Assembly: GCF_900100695.1 (NCBI RefSeq)
Contig: NZ_FNCF01000004.1
Location: forward strand, 434,001-498,000
DNA from: Klenkia brasiliensis
Lineage (GTDB): Bacteria; Actinomycetota; Actinomycetes; Mycobacteriales; Geodermatophilaceae
Direction of reading: 5' to 3'
Length of the DNA: 64,000 bases
Notes under the pieces: generated by a model
What the model was told of the DNA's origin: nothing
Database searches by the model: none
The model's input: only the letters and a program-made list of their open reading frames with translations
Part shown: positions 8,892 to 19,394 of the stretch, piece after piece
How positions within the stretch are numbered: the first letter of the stretch is position 1
Layout: every line of letters begins with the position of its first letter
Program-made: the position numbers and the translations under genes

Positions 8892-9863
8892 ATGAGCGAC
8901 CAGCAGCCCGCGGTGCACGTCCCGGTCCTGCTCGACCGCGTCACCGAGCTGCTCGGCCCCGCCTGCGCCGCCGACGGCGCCGTGCTGGTCGACTGCACCC
9001 TCGGCCTGGCCGGGCACTCCCTCGCCCTCCTCGACGCCCACCCCGGCCTGCGGCTGGTCGGCCTGGACCGCGACCCCGACGCCCGCGCCGAGGCCACCCG
9101 CCGGATCGCCGCCGCCGGCCACGCCGACCGCGCCACCGTCGTCCCCGCCGTCTTCGACGAGCTGCCCGAGGTCCTCGACGAGCTGGGGCTGGACGAGGTG
9201 CACGCGGTCCTCGCCGACCTCGGCGTCTCCTCGCTGCAGCTGGACCGCCCCGACCGCGGCTTCAGCTACGCCCACGACGCGCCGCTGGACATGCGGATGG
9301 ACCCCTCCGGCCCGCGCACCGCCGCCGACGTCGTGAACACCTACTCCCGCGGCGAGCTCACCCGCGTGCTCAAGGTCTACGGCGAGGAGCGCTTCGCCGG
9401 CCGGATCGCGGCCGCCATCGAGCGGGAGCGCGCCCGCGAGCCCTTCACCACCACCGGCCGGCTCGCCGAGCTGGTCCGCGACGCCATCCCCGCCGCCACC
9501 CGCCGCACCGGCGGCCACCCCGCCAAGCGCGCCTTCCAGGCGCTGCGCATCGAGGTCAACGACGAGCTGGGCGTGCTGACCCGGCTGCTCCCCGCGGCTC
9601 TGGACGCCCTCGCCGTCGGCGGCCGCATCGCCGTCATCACCTTCCACTCCCTGGAGGACCGGATCGTGAAGCAGGCCCTGGCGCTGGGCGCCACCGACAC
9701 CACCCCGCCGGGCATGCCACAGCCGCTGCCGGAGCACGCCCCGGTGCTGCGGCTGCTCACCCGCGGCGGCGAGGCGCCGGCCGACGCCGAGACCGAGGAC
9801 AACCCGCGCGCGGCGTCGGCCCGGGTGCGGGCCGCCGAGCGGATCCGGCGGGCCGACCGGTGA
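8892..9863 (+). CDS. rsmH: 16S rRNA (cytosine(1402)-N(4))-methyltransferase
   Basis: A 323-residue RsmH (MraW). It transfers a methyl group from AdoMet to N4 of C1402 in the 16S rRNA decoding centre. Seen directly: HVPVLLDRV at the N-terminus, motif I as [44 protein letters not shown], and [16 protein letters not shown] near the C-terminus, all diagnostic. ATG 8892 follows GGAGGAGG with 6-nt spacing; an upstream in-frame extension is leader. Its stop overlaps ftsL (GTGA). The upstream hairpin array may regulate its expression. Confidence 0.96.
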   Translation: MSDQQPAVHVPVLLDRVTELLGPACAADGAVLVDCTLGLAGHSLALLDAHPGLRLVGLDRDPDARAEATRRIAAAGHADRATVVPAVFDELPEVLDELGLDEVHAVLADLGVSSLQLDRPDRGFSYAHDAPLDMRMDPSGPRTAADVVNTYSRGELTRVLKVYGEERFAGRIAAAIERERAREPFTTTGRLAELVRDAIPAATRRTGGHPAKRAFQALRIEVNDELGVLTRLLPAALDALAVGGRIAVITFHSLEDRIVKQALALGATDTTPPGMPQPLPEHAPVLRLLTRGGEAPADAETEDNPRAASARVRAAERIRRADR

Positions 9864-10504
9864 GCGTCACCGCCCGCGTGCACACCGGCGCCCTCCGCGC
9901 CAAGGGGACTGCCTCCGCCCGCAGCACGACCGCCACCCGCAGCTCCGCCCCTGCCCGCACGGTGACCCGCCCGGGCACCACCCGGCGCACCGGACCGGTG
10001 CACGTCCGTCCCCAGCTGCGGCTGGTCACCGAGCCGGTCGGCACCCCGCCGCGGGTGCGCCGCACCACCCGCACCCGGCCCCGGCGGACGCCGTTCGTCC
10101 TGCTGATGGTGGGCCTCATCGCCGCCACCGCGCTGGTGCTGCTGGCCCTCAACACCGCCATGGCGGTGGACTCGCTGCGGGCCAGCGAGCAGCGCGCGGC
10201 CAACACCGAGCTGTCCCAGGCCGTCGAGCGGCTCGAGCAGCAGGTCACCACCGCCCGCACCCCTGCCCAGCTGGCCGCCGCGGCCGCCGCCGCCGGGCTG
10301 GTCCCCGCGGGCACCGCCGGCCACCTGGTGATCGGTCCGGACGGCACGTCGGTGGTCCGCGGCGCCCCCGAGCCGGCCCCCGCGCCCGAGCCGGCACCCG
10401 AGCCCGCCCCCGCCGCGACCCAGCAGCCGGCGGCCCAGCCCGACCAGCAGCCCTCCGCCGACGCAGCCGCGCCGGGGACGACGACCGAGCAGGCCGGAGG
10501 CTGA
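9860..10504 (+). CDS. ftsL: FtsL-like septum protein
   Basis: A 214-residue bitopic protein in the FtsL position. A basic, Pro/Thr/Arg-rich cytoplasmic N-terminus of about 80 residues is followed by one membrane helix ([22 protein letters not shown]). Next comes a short coiled-coil or leucine-zipper-like segment ([23 protein letters not shown]), then a C-terminal tail of repeated Glu-Pro-Ala-Pro. FtsL joins FtsQ and FtsB to recruit and activate FtsW-FtsI at the septum. Sequence conservation is poor, so the call rests on topology and place between rsmH and ftsI. The start overlaps the rsmH stop by 4 nt. Confidence 0.82.
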   Translation: MSVTARVHTGALRAKGTASARSTTATRSSAPARTVTRPGTTRRTGPVHVRPQLRLVTEPVGTPPRVRRTTRTRPRRTPFVLLMVGLIAATALVLLALNTAMAVDSLRASEQRAANTELSQAVERLEQQVTTARTPAQLAAAAAAAGLVPAGTAGHLVIGPDGTSVVRGAPEPAPAPEPAPEPAPAATQQPAAQPDQQPSADAAAPGTTTEQAGG

Positions 10505-10506
10505 CC

Positions 10507-12357
10507 GTGCCGCACCGCCCCACCGACCCCACCCGGCGCCCGGTCCGCACCACCCCGCCGCGGCGCACCTCCACCGAGGCGCTGCGGCCCCGCCGAGCGC
10601 CCGGCACCCGGCGCACCCGCGGCCTGTCCCCGACCGTGCGCACCCGGCGCAACCGGTGGGGCCTCGGCGTCCTGGTCGTCCTGCTGGTCGCCGTCGCCAC
10701 CAAGCTGGTGGTGCTGCAGGGCATCGACGGCACCGCCTACGCCCAGGCCGCCGAGTCCGACCGGATGCGGGTGTTCGACATCGCCGCCATCCGCGGCGCG
10801 GTCCTGGACCGCGACGGCAACCCGCTGGCCTACACGGTCGAGGCGTCCAAGGTCGTCGCCGACCCAACCGTCGTGGAGGACCCCGACCGCACCGCGCTGG
10901 CGCTGACCACCCTGCTCGGCGTCCCGGTGGACCAGCTGACCGACGACCTGACCGCCTCGGGCCGGTACTCCGTGCTCGCCGAGCACGTCGACACCGCCAC
11001 CAGCGACCAGATCACCGCCCTCGAGCTGCCCGGCATCGTGCTGGAGGACCAGCCGACCCGGCTGTACCCGGCGGGCACCGTCGGCGGCCAGGTGGTCGGC
11101 TTCATCGGCCGCGACGGCGACGGCCTGGCCGGCATCGAGCAGCGCTACGACGACCAGCTGTCGGGCACCGACGGCACCCGGCGGGTCGAGGTGGGCGCCG
11201 GCGGCATCCCCATCCCCTCGGGCATCGACGAGTCCACCCCCGCCGTCGACGGCTCGGACGTCACGCTGACCATCGACGAGGACCTGCAGTACACGGTGCA
11301 GCAGCGGCTGGCCACCGAGTGCAGCAACGGCCAGACCACCCGCGGCTCGGCCGTGGTGATGGAGGCGCACACCGGCCGGGTGGTCGCGATGGCCACCTGC
11401 CCGGGCTATGACCCCTCCCAGGCGAGCACCACCGACCCCGACCTGCTGGGCAACCCGGCGATCTCCGACGTCTTCGAGCCCGGCTCGGTGATGAAGGCGG
11501 TCACGCTGTCCGCGGCGATCGAGGACGGCCACGCCACGCCCGACACCGTGCTCAGCGTCAACGGCCACATCCCGGCCGGCGACGTCGTGGTCACCGACGC
11601 CCACGACCACGCGCCGGTCGACTGGACCGTCACCGGCATCCTCGCCAAGTCCAGCAACGTCGGCACGATCATGCTGGCCCGCGAGGTCGGCGACGCCCGC
11701 CTCGAGCAGTACATGCGGGCCTTCGGGCTGGGCTCCACCACCGGCATCGAGCTGCCCGGCGAGAGCGCCGGCATCCTGCAGGACTCCGCGGACTGGACGG
11801 CGTCCCGCGCGGCGAACGTGCCGATCGGGCAGGGCGTCTCGGTGACCGCGCTGCAGATGGCGTCGGTCTACCAGACCATCGCCAACGGCGGGGTGCGCAT
11901 CCCGCCGCGCATCGTGGAGTCCACCACCGCCCCCGACGGCACCGTCACCCCCGAGCCGCAGCCCGAGGGCACCCGGGTGATCAGCGAGTCCACCGCGCAG
12001 CAGATGGCCTACATGCTCGAGGCCGTCGTCGGGCCGGGCGGCACCGCGCCGCTGGGCGAGGTGCCCGGGTTCCGGGTGGCGGGCAAGACCGGCACCGCGC
12101 AGCGCGCCAACCCCGAGTGCGGCTGCTACAGCGGCGGCGGCTACTTCACCACCTTCGTCGGCTTCGCCCCCGCCGACGACCCGCAGTACGTCATCGCTGT
12201 CGACCTCGAGCGCCCGAACAGCGACGCCGAGGGCGGCCAGGTCGCCGCCCCCGTGTTCGCCGACCTCATGCAGTACGTGCTCGCCGCCGACGACGTCGTC
12301 CCCTCGGGGAGCCCCCGCCCGGACTTCCAGCTCACCGGCACCGCGCCGACGAACTGA
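10507..12357 (+). CDS. ftsI: Septal peptidoglycan transpeptidase FtsI (PBP3)
   Basis: A 616-residue class B penicillin-binding protein that crosslinks septal peptidoglycan. A basic cytoplasmic tail and one membrane anchor (WGLGVLVVLLVAVATKLVVL, about 51-70) precede the pedestal domain (AAIRGAVLDRDGNPLA). The transpeptidase active site is complete: S327-V-M-K330 (SxxK), S382-S-N384 (SxN) and K527-T-G529 (KTG). An insertion with two cysteines (NPECGCYSGGGYF) follows KTG. GGAGG lies five bases before the GTG. It acts with FtsW. Confidence 0.96.
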   Translation: MPHRPTDPTRRPVRTTPPRRTSTEALRPRRAPGTRRTRGLSPTVRTRRNRWGLGVLVVLLVAVATKLVVLQGIDGTAYAQAAESDRMRVFDIAAIRGAVLDRDGNPLAYTVEASKVVADPTVVEDPDRTALALTTLLGVPVDQLTDDLTASGRYSVLAEHVDTATSDQITALELPGIVLEDQPTRLYPAGTVGGQVVGFIGRDGDGLAGIEQRYDDQLSGTDGTRRVEVGAGGIPIPSGIDESTPAVDGSDVTLTIDEDLQYTVQQRLATECSNGQTTRGSAVVMEAHTGRVVAMATCPGYDPSQASTTDPDLLGNPAISDVFEPGSVMKAVTLSAAIEDGHATPDTVLSVNGHIPAGDVVVTDAHDHAPVDWTVTGILAKSSNVGTIMLAREVGDARLEQYMRAFGLGSTTGIELPGESAGILQDSADWTASRAANVPIGQGVSVTALQMASVYQTIANGGVRIPPRIVESTTAPDGTVTPEPQPEGTRVISESTAQQMAYMLEAVVGPGGTAPLGEVPGFRVAGKTGTAQRANPECGCYSGGGYFTTFVGFAPADDPQYVIAVDLERPNSDAEGGQVAAPVFADLMQYVLAADDVVPSGSPRPDFQLTGTAPTN

Positions 12358-12402
12358 TCACCGCACCCCGGGTCGGTGACCGGGACGGCGGCGTCCCGCC
12401 GG

Positions 12403-12408
12403 TAGGTT
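12403..12408 (+). promoter_or_regulatory. murE -10 element (leaderless type)
   Basis: TAGGTT lies 8 nt before the murE GTG in a 59-nt gap after ftsI that has no ribosome site. This suggests a second promoter inside the dcw cluster. Confidence 0.62.
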
Positions 12409-12416
12409 GGGCACCC

Positions 12417-13922
12417 GTGAGCACCGCCCTGTCCGAGCTGGCCGACCTGGTCGGCGCGCCCGTGCAGGGCAGCCCCACCACCCGCGTGTCGGGGGTGTCG
12501 CTGGCCTCGGACCGGGTGGGGGAGGGCTTCCTGTTCGCCGCCCTGCCCGGGGCCCGCGCGCACGGCATCCGCTTCCTGCCCCAGGCGCTGGCCGGCGGGG
12601 CGGTCGCCGTCCTCACCGACCGCGCGGGCGCCGCCGAGGTGACCGACCCCGACCTGCCGGTGTGCGTGGTCGAGGACCCCCGCGCCGTGCTCGGCGAGGT
12701 CGCCGCCCGCGTGCACGGCCGGCCCGCCGACCACCTGGCCGTCGTCGGCATCACCGGCACCAACGGCAAGACGACGACCGCCTACCTGGTGGAGTCCGGC
12801 CTGGCCGCGGCCGGCTGGTCCAGCGGGCTGATCGGCACCGTGCAGACCCGCACCCGCGGCACCGGGCCGGACGGCGAGCCGCGGGTCACCGAGATCTCCA
12901 GCACCCGCACCACCCCCGAGGCCCCCGACCTGCACGCGCTGCTGGCCGGCATGCGCGCCGACGGGGTGCGCGCGGTGGTCATGGAGGTCTCCAGCCACGC
13001 CCTGGTGCTCGGCCGGGTCGGCGGGGTGCGCTTCGCCGCCGCCGGGTTCACCAACTTCTCCCGCGACCACCTGGACTTCCACGGCGACGAGGAGAGCTAC
13101 TTCCGGGCCAAGGCCCTGCTCTTCGACGGCCGCGCCGCCGTCGAGGTGGTCGACGTCGACGACGCGCACGCCCGCCGGCTGGTCCACGAGGGCACGGTGA
13201 CCGTCTCCGGCCGGGGCTCGGAGCCGCCGGGGAGCACCGCCGCGTGGCGGGCCACCGACGTCGTCGCCGTCCCCGGGGGCGGGTCCACCTTCGTGCTGCA
13301 CACCCCGGACGGCGGGGCCCACGACGCGCGGGTCCGGCTGCCGGGGGCCTTCAACGTGGCCAACGCGGTGCTGGCCGTCGCGCTGCTGGACGCCGTCGGG
13401 GTGCCCGTGGACGCCGCGCTGGCCGGCATCGCCACCACCGTCGTCCCCGGCCGGATGGAGCCGGTGGACGCCGGGCAGCCCTTCGCCGCGCTGGTCGACT
13501 ACGCGCACACCCCCGACGCGGTCGCCACCGCCCTCGCCGCGCTGCGCAGCGGCACCGGGGGCCGGCTGATCACCGTGCTGGGCTGCGGCGGGGACCGCGA
13601 CCCCGGCAAGCGCCCGGGCATGGGTGCGGCCGCCGCGGCCGGCAGCGACCTGCTGGTGGTCACCGACGACAACCCCCGCTCGGAGGACCCGGCCACGATC
13701 CGCGCCGCGATGCTCGCCGGGGTGCCCGCGGACACCCGGTGCGAGGTCCGTGAGGTGGCCGACCGGCGGGCCGCGATCGAGGCGGCGGTGCGCGCCGCGG
13801 GCCCGGGTGACACGCTGCTGGTGGCGGGCAAGGGCCACGAGAGCGGCCAGGAGGTCGCCGGGAGCACCAGCCTCTTCGACGACCGGGTGGAACTGCGACG
13901 AGCACTGGAGGCGCGGTCGTGA
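12417..13922 (+). CDS. murE: UDP-MurNAc-L-Ala-D-Glu:meso-diaminopimelate ligase
   Basis: A 501-residue Mur ligase that adds the third stem-peptide residue. The ATP P-loop is GITGTNGKTTT (K118). The central domain has EISSTRTTPEAPDL and NFSRDHLDFHG. The specificity motif D418-N-P-R421 (DNPRSEDP) indicates meso-diaminopimelate rather than lysine. The GTG at 12417 is supported by the -10 element 8 nt upstream and by the family N-terminus (LSELADLV). Its stop overlaps the murF GTG. Confidence 0.96.
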   Translation: MSTALSELADLVGAPVQGSPTTRVSGVSLASDRVGEGFLFAALPGARAHGIRFLPQALAGGAVAVLTDRAGAAEVTDPDLPVCVVEDPRAVLGEVAARVHGRPADHLAVVGITGTNGKTTTAYLVESGLAAAGWSSGLIGTVQTRTRGTGPDGEPRVTEISSTRTTPEAPDLHALLAGMRADGVRAVVMEVSSHALVLGRVGGVRFAAAGFTNFSRDHLDFHGDEESYFRAKALLFDGRAAVEVVDVDDAHARRLVHEGTVTVSGRGSEPPGSTAAWRATDVVAVPGGGSTFVLHTPDGGAHDARVRLPGAFNVANAVLAVALLDAVGVPVDAALAGIATTVVPGRMEPVDAGQPFAALVDYAHTPDAVATALAALRSGTGGRLITVLGCGGDRDPGKRPGMGAAAAAGSDLLVVTDDNPRSEDPATIRAAMLAGVPADTRCEVREVADRRAAIEAAVRAAGPGDTLLVAGKGHESGQEVAGSTSLFDDRVELRRALEARS

Positions 13923-15271
13923 TCGAGCTGGGCCTCGCCGAGGTCGCCGACGCCGTCGGCGGCACCCTCACCGGCCCCGACGCGCAGGTCACGGGGAAGG
14001 TCACCGTGGACTCCCGCACCGCGGGGCCCGGGGACCTGTACGTGGCGCTGCCGGGGGAGCGGGTCGACGGGAACGACTTCATCGGCGCCGCGGTGGCCTC
14101 CGGTGCGGCCGGCGCGCTGGGCACCCGCCCCGCCGACGGCCACCCCGTGGTGGTCGTGGAGGACCCGGTGGCCGCGCTGGGCCGGCTCGCGCACGCCGTG
14201 CACGAGCGGCTCCCCGGGCTGACCACGGTCGGCATCACCGGCTCCTCGGGCAAGACCTCCACCAAGGACCTGCTCGGCCAGGTGCTGGCCGCCGCCGGGC
14301 CCACGGTCAGCCCGCCCGGGTCGTTCAACAACGACATCGGCCTGCCGCTGACCGTGCTCTCCGCCGACACCGGCACCCGCTACCTGGTGCTGGAGATGGG
14401 TGCCCGCGGCATCGGCCACATCGCCCGCCTGTGCGGCGTCGCCCGCCCCGACGTCGGTGTCGTGCTCAACGTCGGCTCCGCGCACCTGGGCGAGTTCGGC
14501 AGCCCCGAGGCCATCGCGACCGCCAAGGGCGAGCTCGCCGAGGCCGCCACCGGCACCGCCGTGCTCAACGCCGACGACCCCCGCGTGCGGGCGATGGCCT
14601 CCCGCACCGCCGCCCGGGTGCTGCTCACCGGCACCGCGGAGGACGCCGACGTCCGGGCCGCCGACGTCGCCCTCGACGCCGACGCCCGGGCCTCGTTCAC
14701 CCTGCATGCCGCCGGCGAGGCGCACCCGGTGCGGCTGCAGGTCGTCGGCGCCCACCAGGTCGCCAACGCCCTGTCCGCGGCCGGCGCCGCGCTGGCCGCC
14801 GGGCTCGCCCCCGCGCAGGTCGCCGCCGGCCTGTCGGCCGCGACCGTGCAGAGCCGCTGGCGGATGGAGGTCACCCGCCGCCCCGACGGCGTCGTGGTGG
14901 TCAACGACGCCTACAACGCCAACCCCGAGTCCATGCGCGCCGCGCTGGCCGCCCTGCAGGGGATGACCGGCACCCGCCGGGTCGCCGTGCTGGGCGCGAT
15001 GGGGGAACTGGGCCCCGGGGCCGACGACGAGCACCACCGCCTGGGCGTCGACGCCGCGGCCGCGGTGGACCTCGTCGTGGCCGTGGGGCGCGACGCCGCG
15101 GGCATCGCCGCGGCACGGGAGGAGTCGGTGCACGTGCCGGACCGGGCCGCCGCCCGCCAGCTGCTCGCGGAGGTGCTGCGCCCGGGCGACGTCGTGCTGG
15201 TCAAGGCCTCCCGCGCGCAGGGCCTGGAGCTCCTCGCCGCCGACCTGCTCGAGGACGGGGGCACCGCGTGA
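13919..15271 (+). CDS. murF: UDP-MurNAc-tripeptide:D-Ala-D-Ala ligase
   Basis: A 450-residue Mur ligase that adds D-Ala-D-Ala to complete the UDP-MurNAc-pentapeptide. Seen: the N-terminal DSRTAGPGDLYVALPGERVDG, the P-loop GITGSSGKTSTKDLLG, SFNNDIGLPLTVL, EMGARGIGHI, and the C-terminal VVVNDAYNANPESMRAAL typical of MurF. GTG 13919 overlaps the murE stop, and the gene ends over the mraY GTG, so translation is coupled along the operon. Confidence 0.96.
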   Translation: MIELGLAEVADAVGGTLTGPDAQVTGKVTVDSRTAGPGDLYVALPGERVDGNDFIGAAVASGAAGALGTRPADGHPVVVVEDPVAALGRLAHAVHERLPGLTTVGITGSSGKTSTKDLLGQVLAAAGPTVSPPGSFNNDIGLPLTVLSADTGTRYLVLEMGARGIGHIARLCGVARPDVGVVLNVGSAHLGEFGSPEAIATAKGELAEAATGTAVLNADDPRVRAMASRTAARVLLTGTAEDADVRAADVALDADARASFTLHAAGEAHPVRLQVVGAHQVANALSAAGAALAAGLAPAQVAAGLSAATVQSRWRMEVTRRPDGVVVVNDAYNANPESMRAALAALQGMTGTRRVAVLGAMGELGPGADDEHHRLGVDAAAAVDLVVAVGRDAAGIAAAREESVHVPDRAAARQLLAEVLRPGDVVLVKASRAQGLELLAADLLEDGGTA

Positions 15272-16344
15272 AGAGCGTCCTCATCGCCGCCGCCGTCGGG
15301 CTGGTGGTCTCCATCCTGATGACCCCGGTGGCCATCAAGACCTTCCGCCGGCAGGGCTTCGGCCAGGAGATCCGCGACGACGGCCCCGAGAGCCACCTGT
15401 CCAAGAAGGGCACGCCCACCATGGGCGGCACGGTCATCGTGCTGGCCACCGTGGTCGGCTACTTCACCGCGCACCTGTTCCTGGTCGGCCAGCCCGGCCG
15501 CGGGGTGACCAGCACCGGCCTGCTGCTGCTGTTCCTGCTGGTGGGCCTGGGCGTGGTCGGGTTCCTCGACGACTACCTCAAGATCCGGCACCGGCGCAGC
15601 CTCGGGCTGAACAAGACCGCCAAGCTGGTCGGCCAGACGGTGGTCGGCCTGGGCTTCGCCGTCCTCGCGCTGGTCGAGTTCGGCGGCCGGCCGCCGGTCG
15701 CCTCGACCACGATCTCCTTCGTCCGCGAGATCGCCCCGCTGGCGCTGCCGGCCGCGCTGTTCCTGGTCTTCGCGCTGCTGTTCATCTCCGGGTTCTCCAA
15801 CGCCGTCAACCTCACCGACGGCCTGGACGGCCTGGCCGCCGGCTGCTCGGCGATGGTGTTCGGCGCCTACGTCGTCATCTCGTTCTGGCAGTTCGGGCAC
15901 AGCTGCGCCTCGGGGGTCGTCGAGGGCTGCTACACCGTCCGCGACCCGCTCGACGTCACCCTGGTCGCCGCCGCGGCGATGGGCGCCTGCCTGGGCTTCC
16001 TGTGGTGGAACACCTCGCCGGCCCGGATCTTCATGGGCGACACCGGCTCGCTGGCCCTGGGCGGGCTGATGGCCGGCATCGCCGTGGTCACCCGCACCGA
16101 GCTGCTGCTGGTCGTGCTCGGCGGCCTGTTCGTCGCCGTCACGCTGTCGGTGGCCATCCAGATCGCGTTCTTCAAGGCCACCCGGCGCCGGGTGTTCCGG
16201 ATGGCGCCGCTGCACCACCACTTCGAGCTCGCCGGCTGGGCGGAGAACACCGTCATCGTGCGGTTCTGGCTGGTCACCGGGATGGCGGTCGCCTTCGGCA
16301 TCGGCGCGTTCTACGCCGACTGGCTGTCCCTCACCGGCCTGTGA
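15268..16344 (+). CDS. mraY: Phospho-N-acetylmuramoyl-pentapeptide transferase (lipid I synthase)
   Basis: A 358-residue polytopic membrane enzyme that transfers phospho-MurNAc-pentapeptide to undecaprenyl phosphate. Diagnostic segments are KKGTPTMGGTVI, VGFLDDYLKIRHRRSLGL, NAVNLTDGLDGLAAG, GDTGSLALGG and PLHHHFELAGW; the Asp-rich loops and the HHH motif are active-site residues. About ten hydrophobic helices are present. The GTG at 15268 overlaps the murF stop and begins the first helix (SVLIAAAVGLVVSILM). The stop overlaps murD. Confidence 0.97.
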   Translation: MKSVLIAAAVGLVVSILMTPVAIKTFRRQGFGQEIRDDGPESHLSKKGTPTMGGTVIVLATVVGYFTAHLFLVGQPGRGVTSTGLLLLFLLVGLGVVGFLDDYLKIRHRRSLGLNKTAKLVGQTVVGLGFAVLALVEFGGRPPVASTTISFVREIAPLALPAALFLVFALLFISGFSNAVNLTDGLDGLAAGCSAMVFGAYVVISFWQFGHSCASGVVEGCYTVRDPLDVTLVAAAAMGACLGFLWWNTSPARIFMGDTGSLALGGLMAGIAVVTRTELLLVVLGGLFVAVTLSVAIQIAFFKATRRRVFRMAPLHHHFELAGWAENTVIVRFWLVTGMAVAFGIGAFYADWLSLTGL

Positions 16345-17762
16345 CCGGCCCCCTGGGGCGGGTCCTGGTCGCCGGGCTCGGCGTCTCCGGGGTCGCCGCG
16401 GCCCGGGTGCTGCTGGCCCGCGGGGACACCGTGCTGCTCGCCGACGCCGGCGACCCGCCCGCCCGGGCCGAGCTCGAGGCCGCCGGCGCGATCTGGCTCG
16501 GGGCCCGCAGCGACTGCCCGGACGACGTCGACCTGGTGGTCACCTCGCCCGGCTGGCGACCGGACTCCCCGCTGCTGGTCTCCGCCGCGGCCGCCGGCGT
16601 CGAGGTCGTGGGCGAGCCCGAGCTGGCCTGGCGGCTGCGCGCGCCGCTGCCCGACGGCGGGCCCGCGCCCTGGTACGCCGTCACCGGCACCAACGGCAAG
16701 ACCACCACCGTCACCATGCTCGAGGCGCTGCTGCTGGCCGGGGGACGGCGGGCGGTGGCCGCGGGCAACGTCGGCCGGCCGTTGGTCGAGGTGGTCACCG
16801 CGGTGGACGCCGACGGCGTCCCGGAGTTCGACGCGGTGGCCGTGGAGCTGAGCTCCTTCCAGCTGCACTGGTCGAGCTCCATCGCCCCGGCGGCCGCCGC
16901 GGTGCTCAACGTCGCCGACGACCACGTCGACTGGCACGGCAGCCCGACCGCCTACCGGGACGCCAAGGCCAAGGTCCTGGCCCGGGCACCGTTCGCGGTC
17001 GGCGACGCCGGCGACCCGGTGGCCGCCGAGCTGGTGGCCGCGCACCCGCACCCGGTCACCGTGACCCTGGACGAGCCGGTCCGCGGCCAGCTGGGGGTGC
17101 GCGCCGGGGCGCTGGTCGACCGCGCCTTCTCCGCGGCCCCCGCCGGGGACGTCCTGGTGGACACCGCGGCGCTGCAGGTGTCCGGCCCGCACAACCTGAC
17201 CAACGCGCTCGTGGCCGCCGCCCTGGCCCGGGTGGCGGGGGTGTCGCCGGCCGACATCGGCACGGGCCTGGCCGGCTTCCGCGGCGGGGCGCACCGCAAC
17301 GTGCTGGTGGCCACCGTCGACGGCGTGGACTTCGTCGACGACTCCAAGGCCACCAACCCGCACGCCGCCGGCGCGTCGCTGGCCGCCTACCCCCGCGTGG
17401 TGTGGATCGCCGGCGGGCTGCTCAAGGGTGCCGACGTCGACCCGCTGGTCGCCGCGGTGGCCCCGCGGCTGGCCGGGGTGGTGCTCCTGGGCCGCGACCG
17501 GGGGGTCCTGGCCAGGTCGTTGGCGCGACACGCCCCGTCGGTCCCACGGTCCGAGGTCCCCAGCGGTGACGATGTCGGAGTGACCGGTGTGACGAGCGGG
17601 ACGGCTGAGGCGGTGATGGGCGAGGTGGTGCGCGCTGCCGCCGCGATGGCCCGTCCCGGCGACACCGTCCTGCTGGCACCGGCCGCCGCGTCCATGGACG
17701 TGTTCACCGACTACGCGCACCGGGGCCGCGCCTTCGCCGACGCGGTCCGCGCCCTGCACTGA
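16341..17762 (+). CDS. murD: UDP-N-acetylmuramoyl-L-alanine:D-glutamate ligase
   Basis: A 473-residue Mur ligase that adds D-Glu to UDP-MurNAc-L-Ala. It has the N-terminal Rossmann glycine motif (VLVAGLGVSGVAAARVLL), TSPGWRPDSPLL, the P-loop VTGTNGKTTTVTMLEALL (K120), ELSSFQL, the HNLTNALVAAAL segment and DDSKATNPHAA. GTG 16341 overlaps the mraY stop by 4 nt. A region near 420-440 (EVPSGDDVGVTGVTSG) is less GC-biased and poorly conserved, probably a variable loop. Cytosolic. Confidence 0.96.
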   Translation: MTGPLGRVLVAGLGVSGVAAARVLLARGDTVLLADAGDPPARAELEAAGAIWLGARSDCPDDVDLVVTSPGWRPDSPLLVSAAAAGVEVVGEPELAWRLRAPLPDGGPAPWYAVTGTNGKTTTVTMLEALLLAGGRRAVAAGNVGRPLVEVVTAVDADGVPEFDAVAVELSSFQLHWSSSIAPAAAAVLNVADDHVDWHGSPTAYRDAKAKVLARAPFAVGDAGDPVAAELVAAHPHPVTVTLDEPVRGQLGVRAGALVDRAFSAAPAGDVLVDTAALQVSGPHNLTNALVAAALARVAGVSPADIGTGLAGFRGGAHRNVLVATVDGVDFVDDSKATNPHAAGASLAAYPRVVWIAGGLLKGADVDPLVAAVAPRLAGVVLLGRDRGVLARSLARHAPSVPRSEVPSGDDVGVTGVTSGTAEAVMGEVVRAAAAMARPGDTVLLAPAAASMDVFTDYAHRGRAFADAVRALH

Positions 17763-17773
17763 CGGGGGCCGGC

Positions 17774-19369
17774 ATGGCTGCCAGCACGGACGCACCGACC
17801 CGCACCGCCCGCCCGGCCCGCCCCGGGGGGACGGCGACGTCCGCGCGCGCCGCACGGCGCGGGGCGCAGGCCTCCCGGGGCCCGCTGTTCCGCGCGCCGG
17901 CCTGGCTGGACGGTCCGATGACCAGCGCGCACCTGGTGCTGGGCTCGGCCGGCCTGCTGCTGGCGATCGGCCTGGTGATGGTCTTCTCCGCCTCCAGCGT
18001 CGAGGCCGCCCTGGACGACCAGCCCGCGTGGCTGCCCGGCGTCCGCCAGCTGGTGTTCGCCGTGGTCGGGGTGGGGCTGGCGCTCGTCGCCGTCCGCCTG
18101 CCGATCGGCCACCTGCGCCGGTACTCCGGGATCGCGCTGCTGGTCGTCACCCTCATGCTGCTGGCGGTGCTGGTGCCCGGCATCGGCAAGGAGCTCAACG
18201 GCGCCCGGCAGTGGATCAGCCTCGGCGTGGTCGACGTGCAGCCCTCCGAGCTGGCCAAGCTGGTGCTCGCGCTCTGGGGCGCGCACGTCATCGCGCTGCG
18301 GGAGAAGTGGCTGACCACCAAGGCGCTGCTGGTCCCGGTGGTGCCGGCCTTCCTGCTGCTGGCCCTCCTGGTGCTCGCCGAGCCCGACATGGGCGCCACG
18401 GTGGGCCTGGGCCTGGTGGTGGCCGGGCTGCTGTGGTCCGGCGGGCTGCCCGGCCGCTGGATCGCCGGCCTGGGCATCGTCGCCGTCGCCGGCATCGCGA
18501 TCACCGCGCTGAGCGCCTCCTACCGCGCCGCGCGGGTGTTCTCGTTCCTGGACCCCTTCGCCGACCCCGAGGACGGCGGCTTCCAGGCCATCAAGGGCCT
18601 CTACGCGCTGGCCACCGGCGGCTTCACCGGCGTCGGGCTGGGCAACAGCCGGATGAAGTGGAACATCCTCCCGCACGCCGAGAGCGACTACATCTTTGCG
18701 ATCATCGGCGAGGAGCTGGGCTTCCTGGGCTGCCTGGTGGTCATCACCCTCTACGGCGTGCTGGCCTACGCCGGCTTCCGGATCGCCCGCCGGGCCACCG
18801 ACCGCTTCGTCCAGCTGGCCAGCGCCGCGATCACCGTCTGGCTGATCGGGCAGGCCTTCATCAACATGGGCTACGTCGTCGGCCTGCTGCCGGTCACCGG
18901 CGTCACGCTGCCGCTGATCTCCGCCGGTGGCACCTCCCTGGTGCTCACCCTGTTCATCGTCGGCCTGCTGGTCCGCTTCGCCCGCACCGAGCCCGAGGCC
19001 ATCGAGCACCTGCGCGCCCACCGGCAGGCCCACCCCGCCGGCCGGCTGGGCCGGCTGGGCCGCTGGCTGGTGCCGGTGCCCGAGCAGGCGGTGGCCCCGC
19101 TGCCGGTGCTCGGCCGCCGCGCACCGACCGGGCGCACCCGCCCCGACCGCGGTGGGCGCACGGTGGCCCGGGTGCGCGACGGGCGCCCGGGCGCCGCGGA
19201 CCGTCCCCGCGCTGCCGACCGCCCGGCCACCCGGCAGACTGCCCAGGCGCGTCCGGCGACCGACGAGCGGGTCCCGCGCCCCCGGTCGGCCGCCCCGGTC
19301 GGCAGCGCCGGGAGCCGGACCCGGCAGCCGGTCCGCACCCCGGGGGACCGGCCGCGCCGACCCCGCTGA
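17774..19369 (+). CDS. ftsW: Peptidoglycan glycosyltransferase FtsW (SEDS)
   Basis: A 531-residue SEDS protein that polymerises lipid II at the septum with FtsI. About ten membrane helices lie between residues 50 and 410. Hallmarks are [68 protein letters not shown] (split by family convention into the large extracellular loop) and [15 protein letters not shown]. The ~115-residue C-terminal tail is basic and Arg/Pro-rich; in mycobacteria such tails contact FtsZ (family knowledge). ATG 17774 lies 12 nt after murD. Confidence 0.95.
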   Translation: MAASTDAPTRTARPARPGGTATSARAARRGAQASRGPLFRAPAWLDGPMTSAHLVLGSAGLLLAIGLVMVFSASSVEAALDDQPAWLPGVRQLVFAVVGVGLALVAVRLPIGHLRRYSGIALLVVTLMLLAVLVPGIGKELNGARQWISLGVVDVQPSELAKLVLALWGAHVIALREKWLTTKALLVPVVPAFLLLALLVLAEPDMGATVGLGLVVAGLLWSGGLPGRWIAGLGIVAVAGIAITALSASYRAARVFSFLDPFADPEDGGFQAIKGLYALATGGFTGVGLGNSRMKWNILPHAESDYIFAIIGEELGFLGCLVVITLYGVLAYAGFRIARRATDRFVQLASAAITVWLIGQAFINMGYVVGLLPVTGVTLPLISAGGTSLVLTLFIVGLLVRFARTEPEAIEHLRAHRQAHPAGRLGRLGRWLVPVPEQAVAPLPVLGRRAPTGRTRPDRGGRTVARVRDGRPGAADRPRAADRPATRQTAQARPATDERVPRPRSAAPVGSAGSRTRQPVRTPGDRPRRPR

Positions 19370-19394
19370 GCGCCGACCCTGTGAGACTGACCCC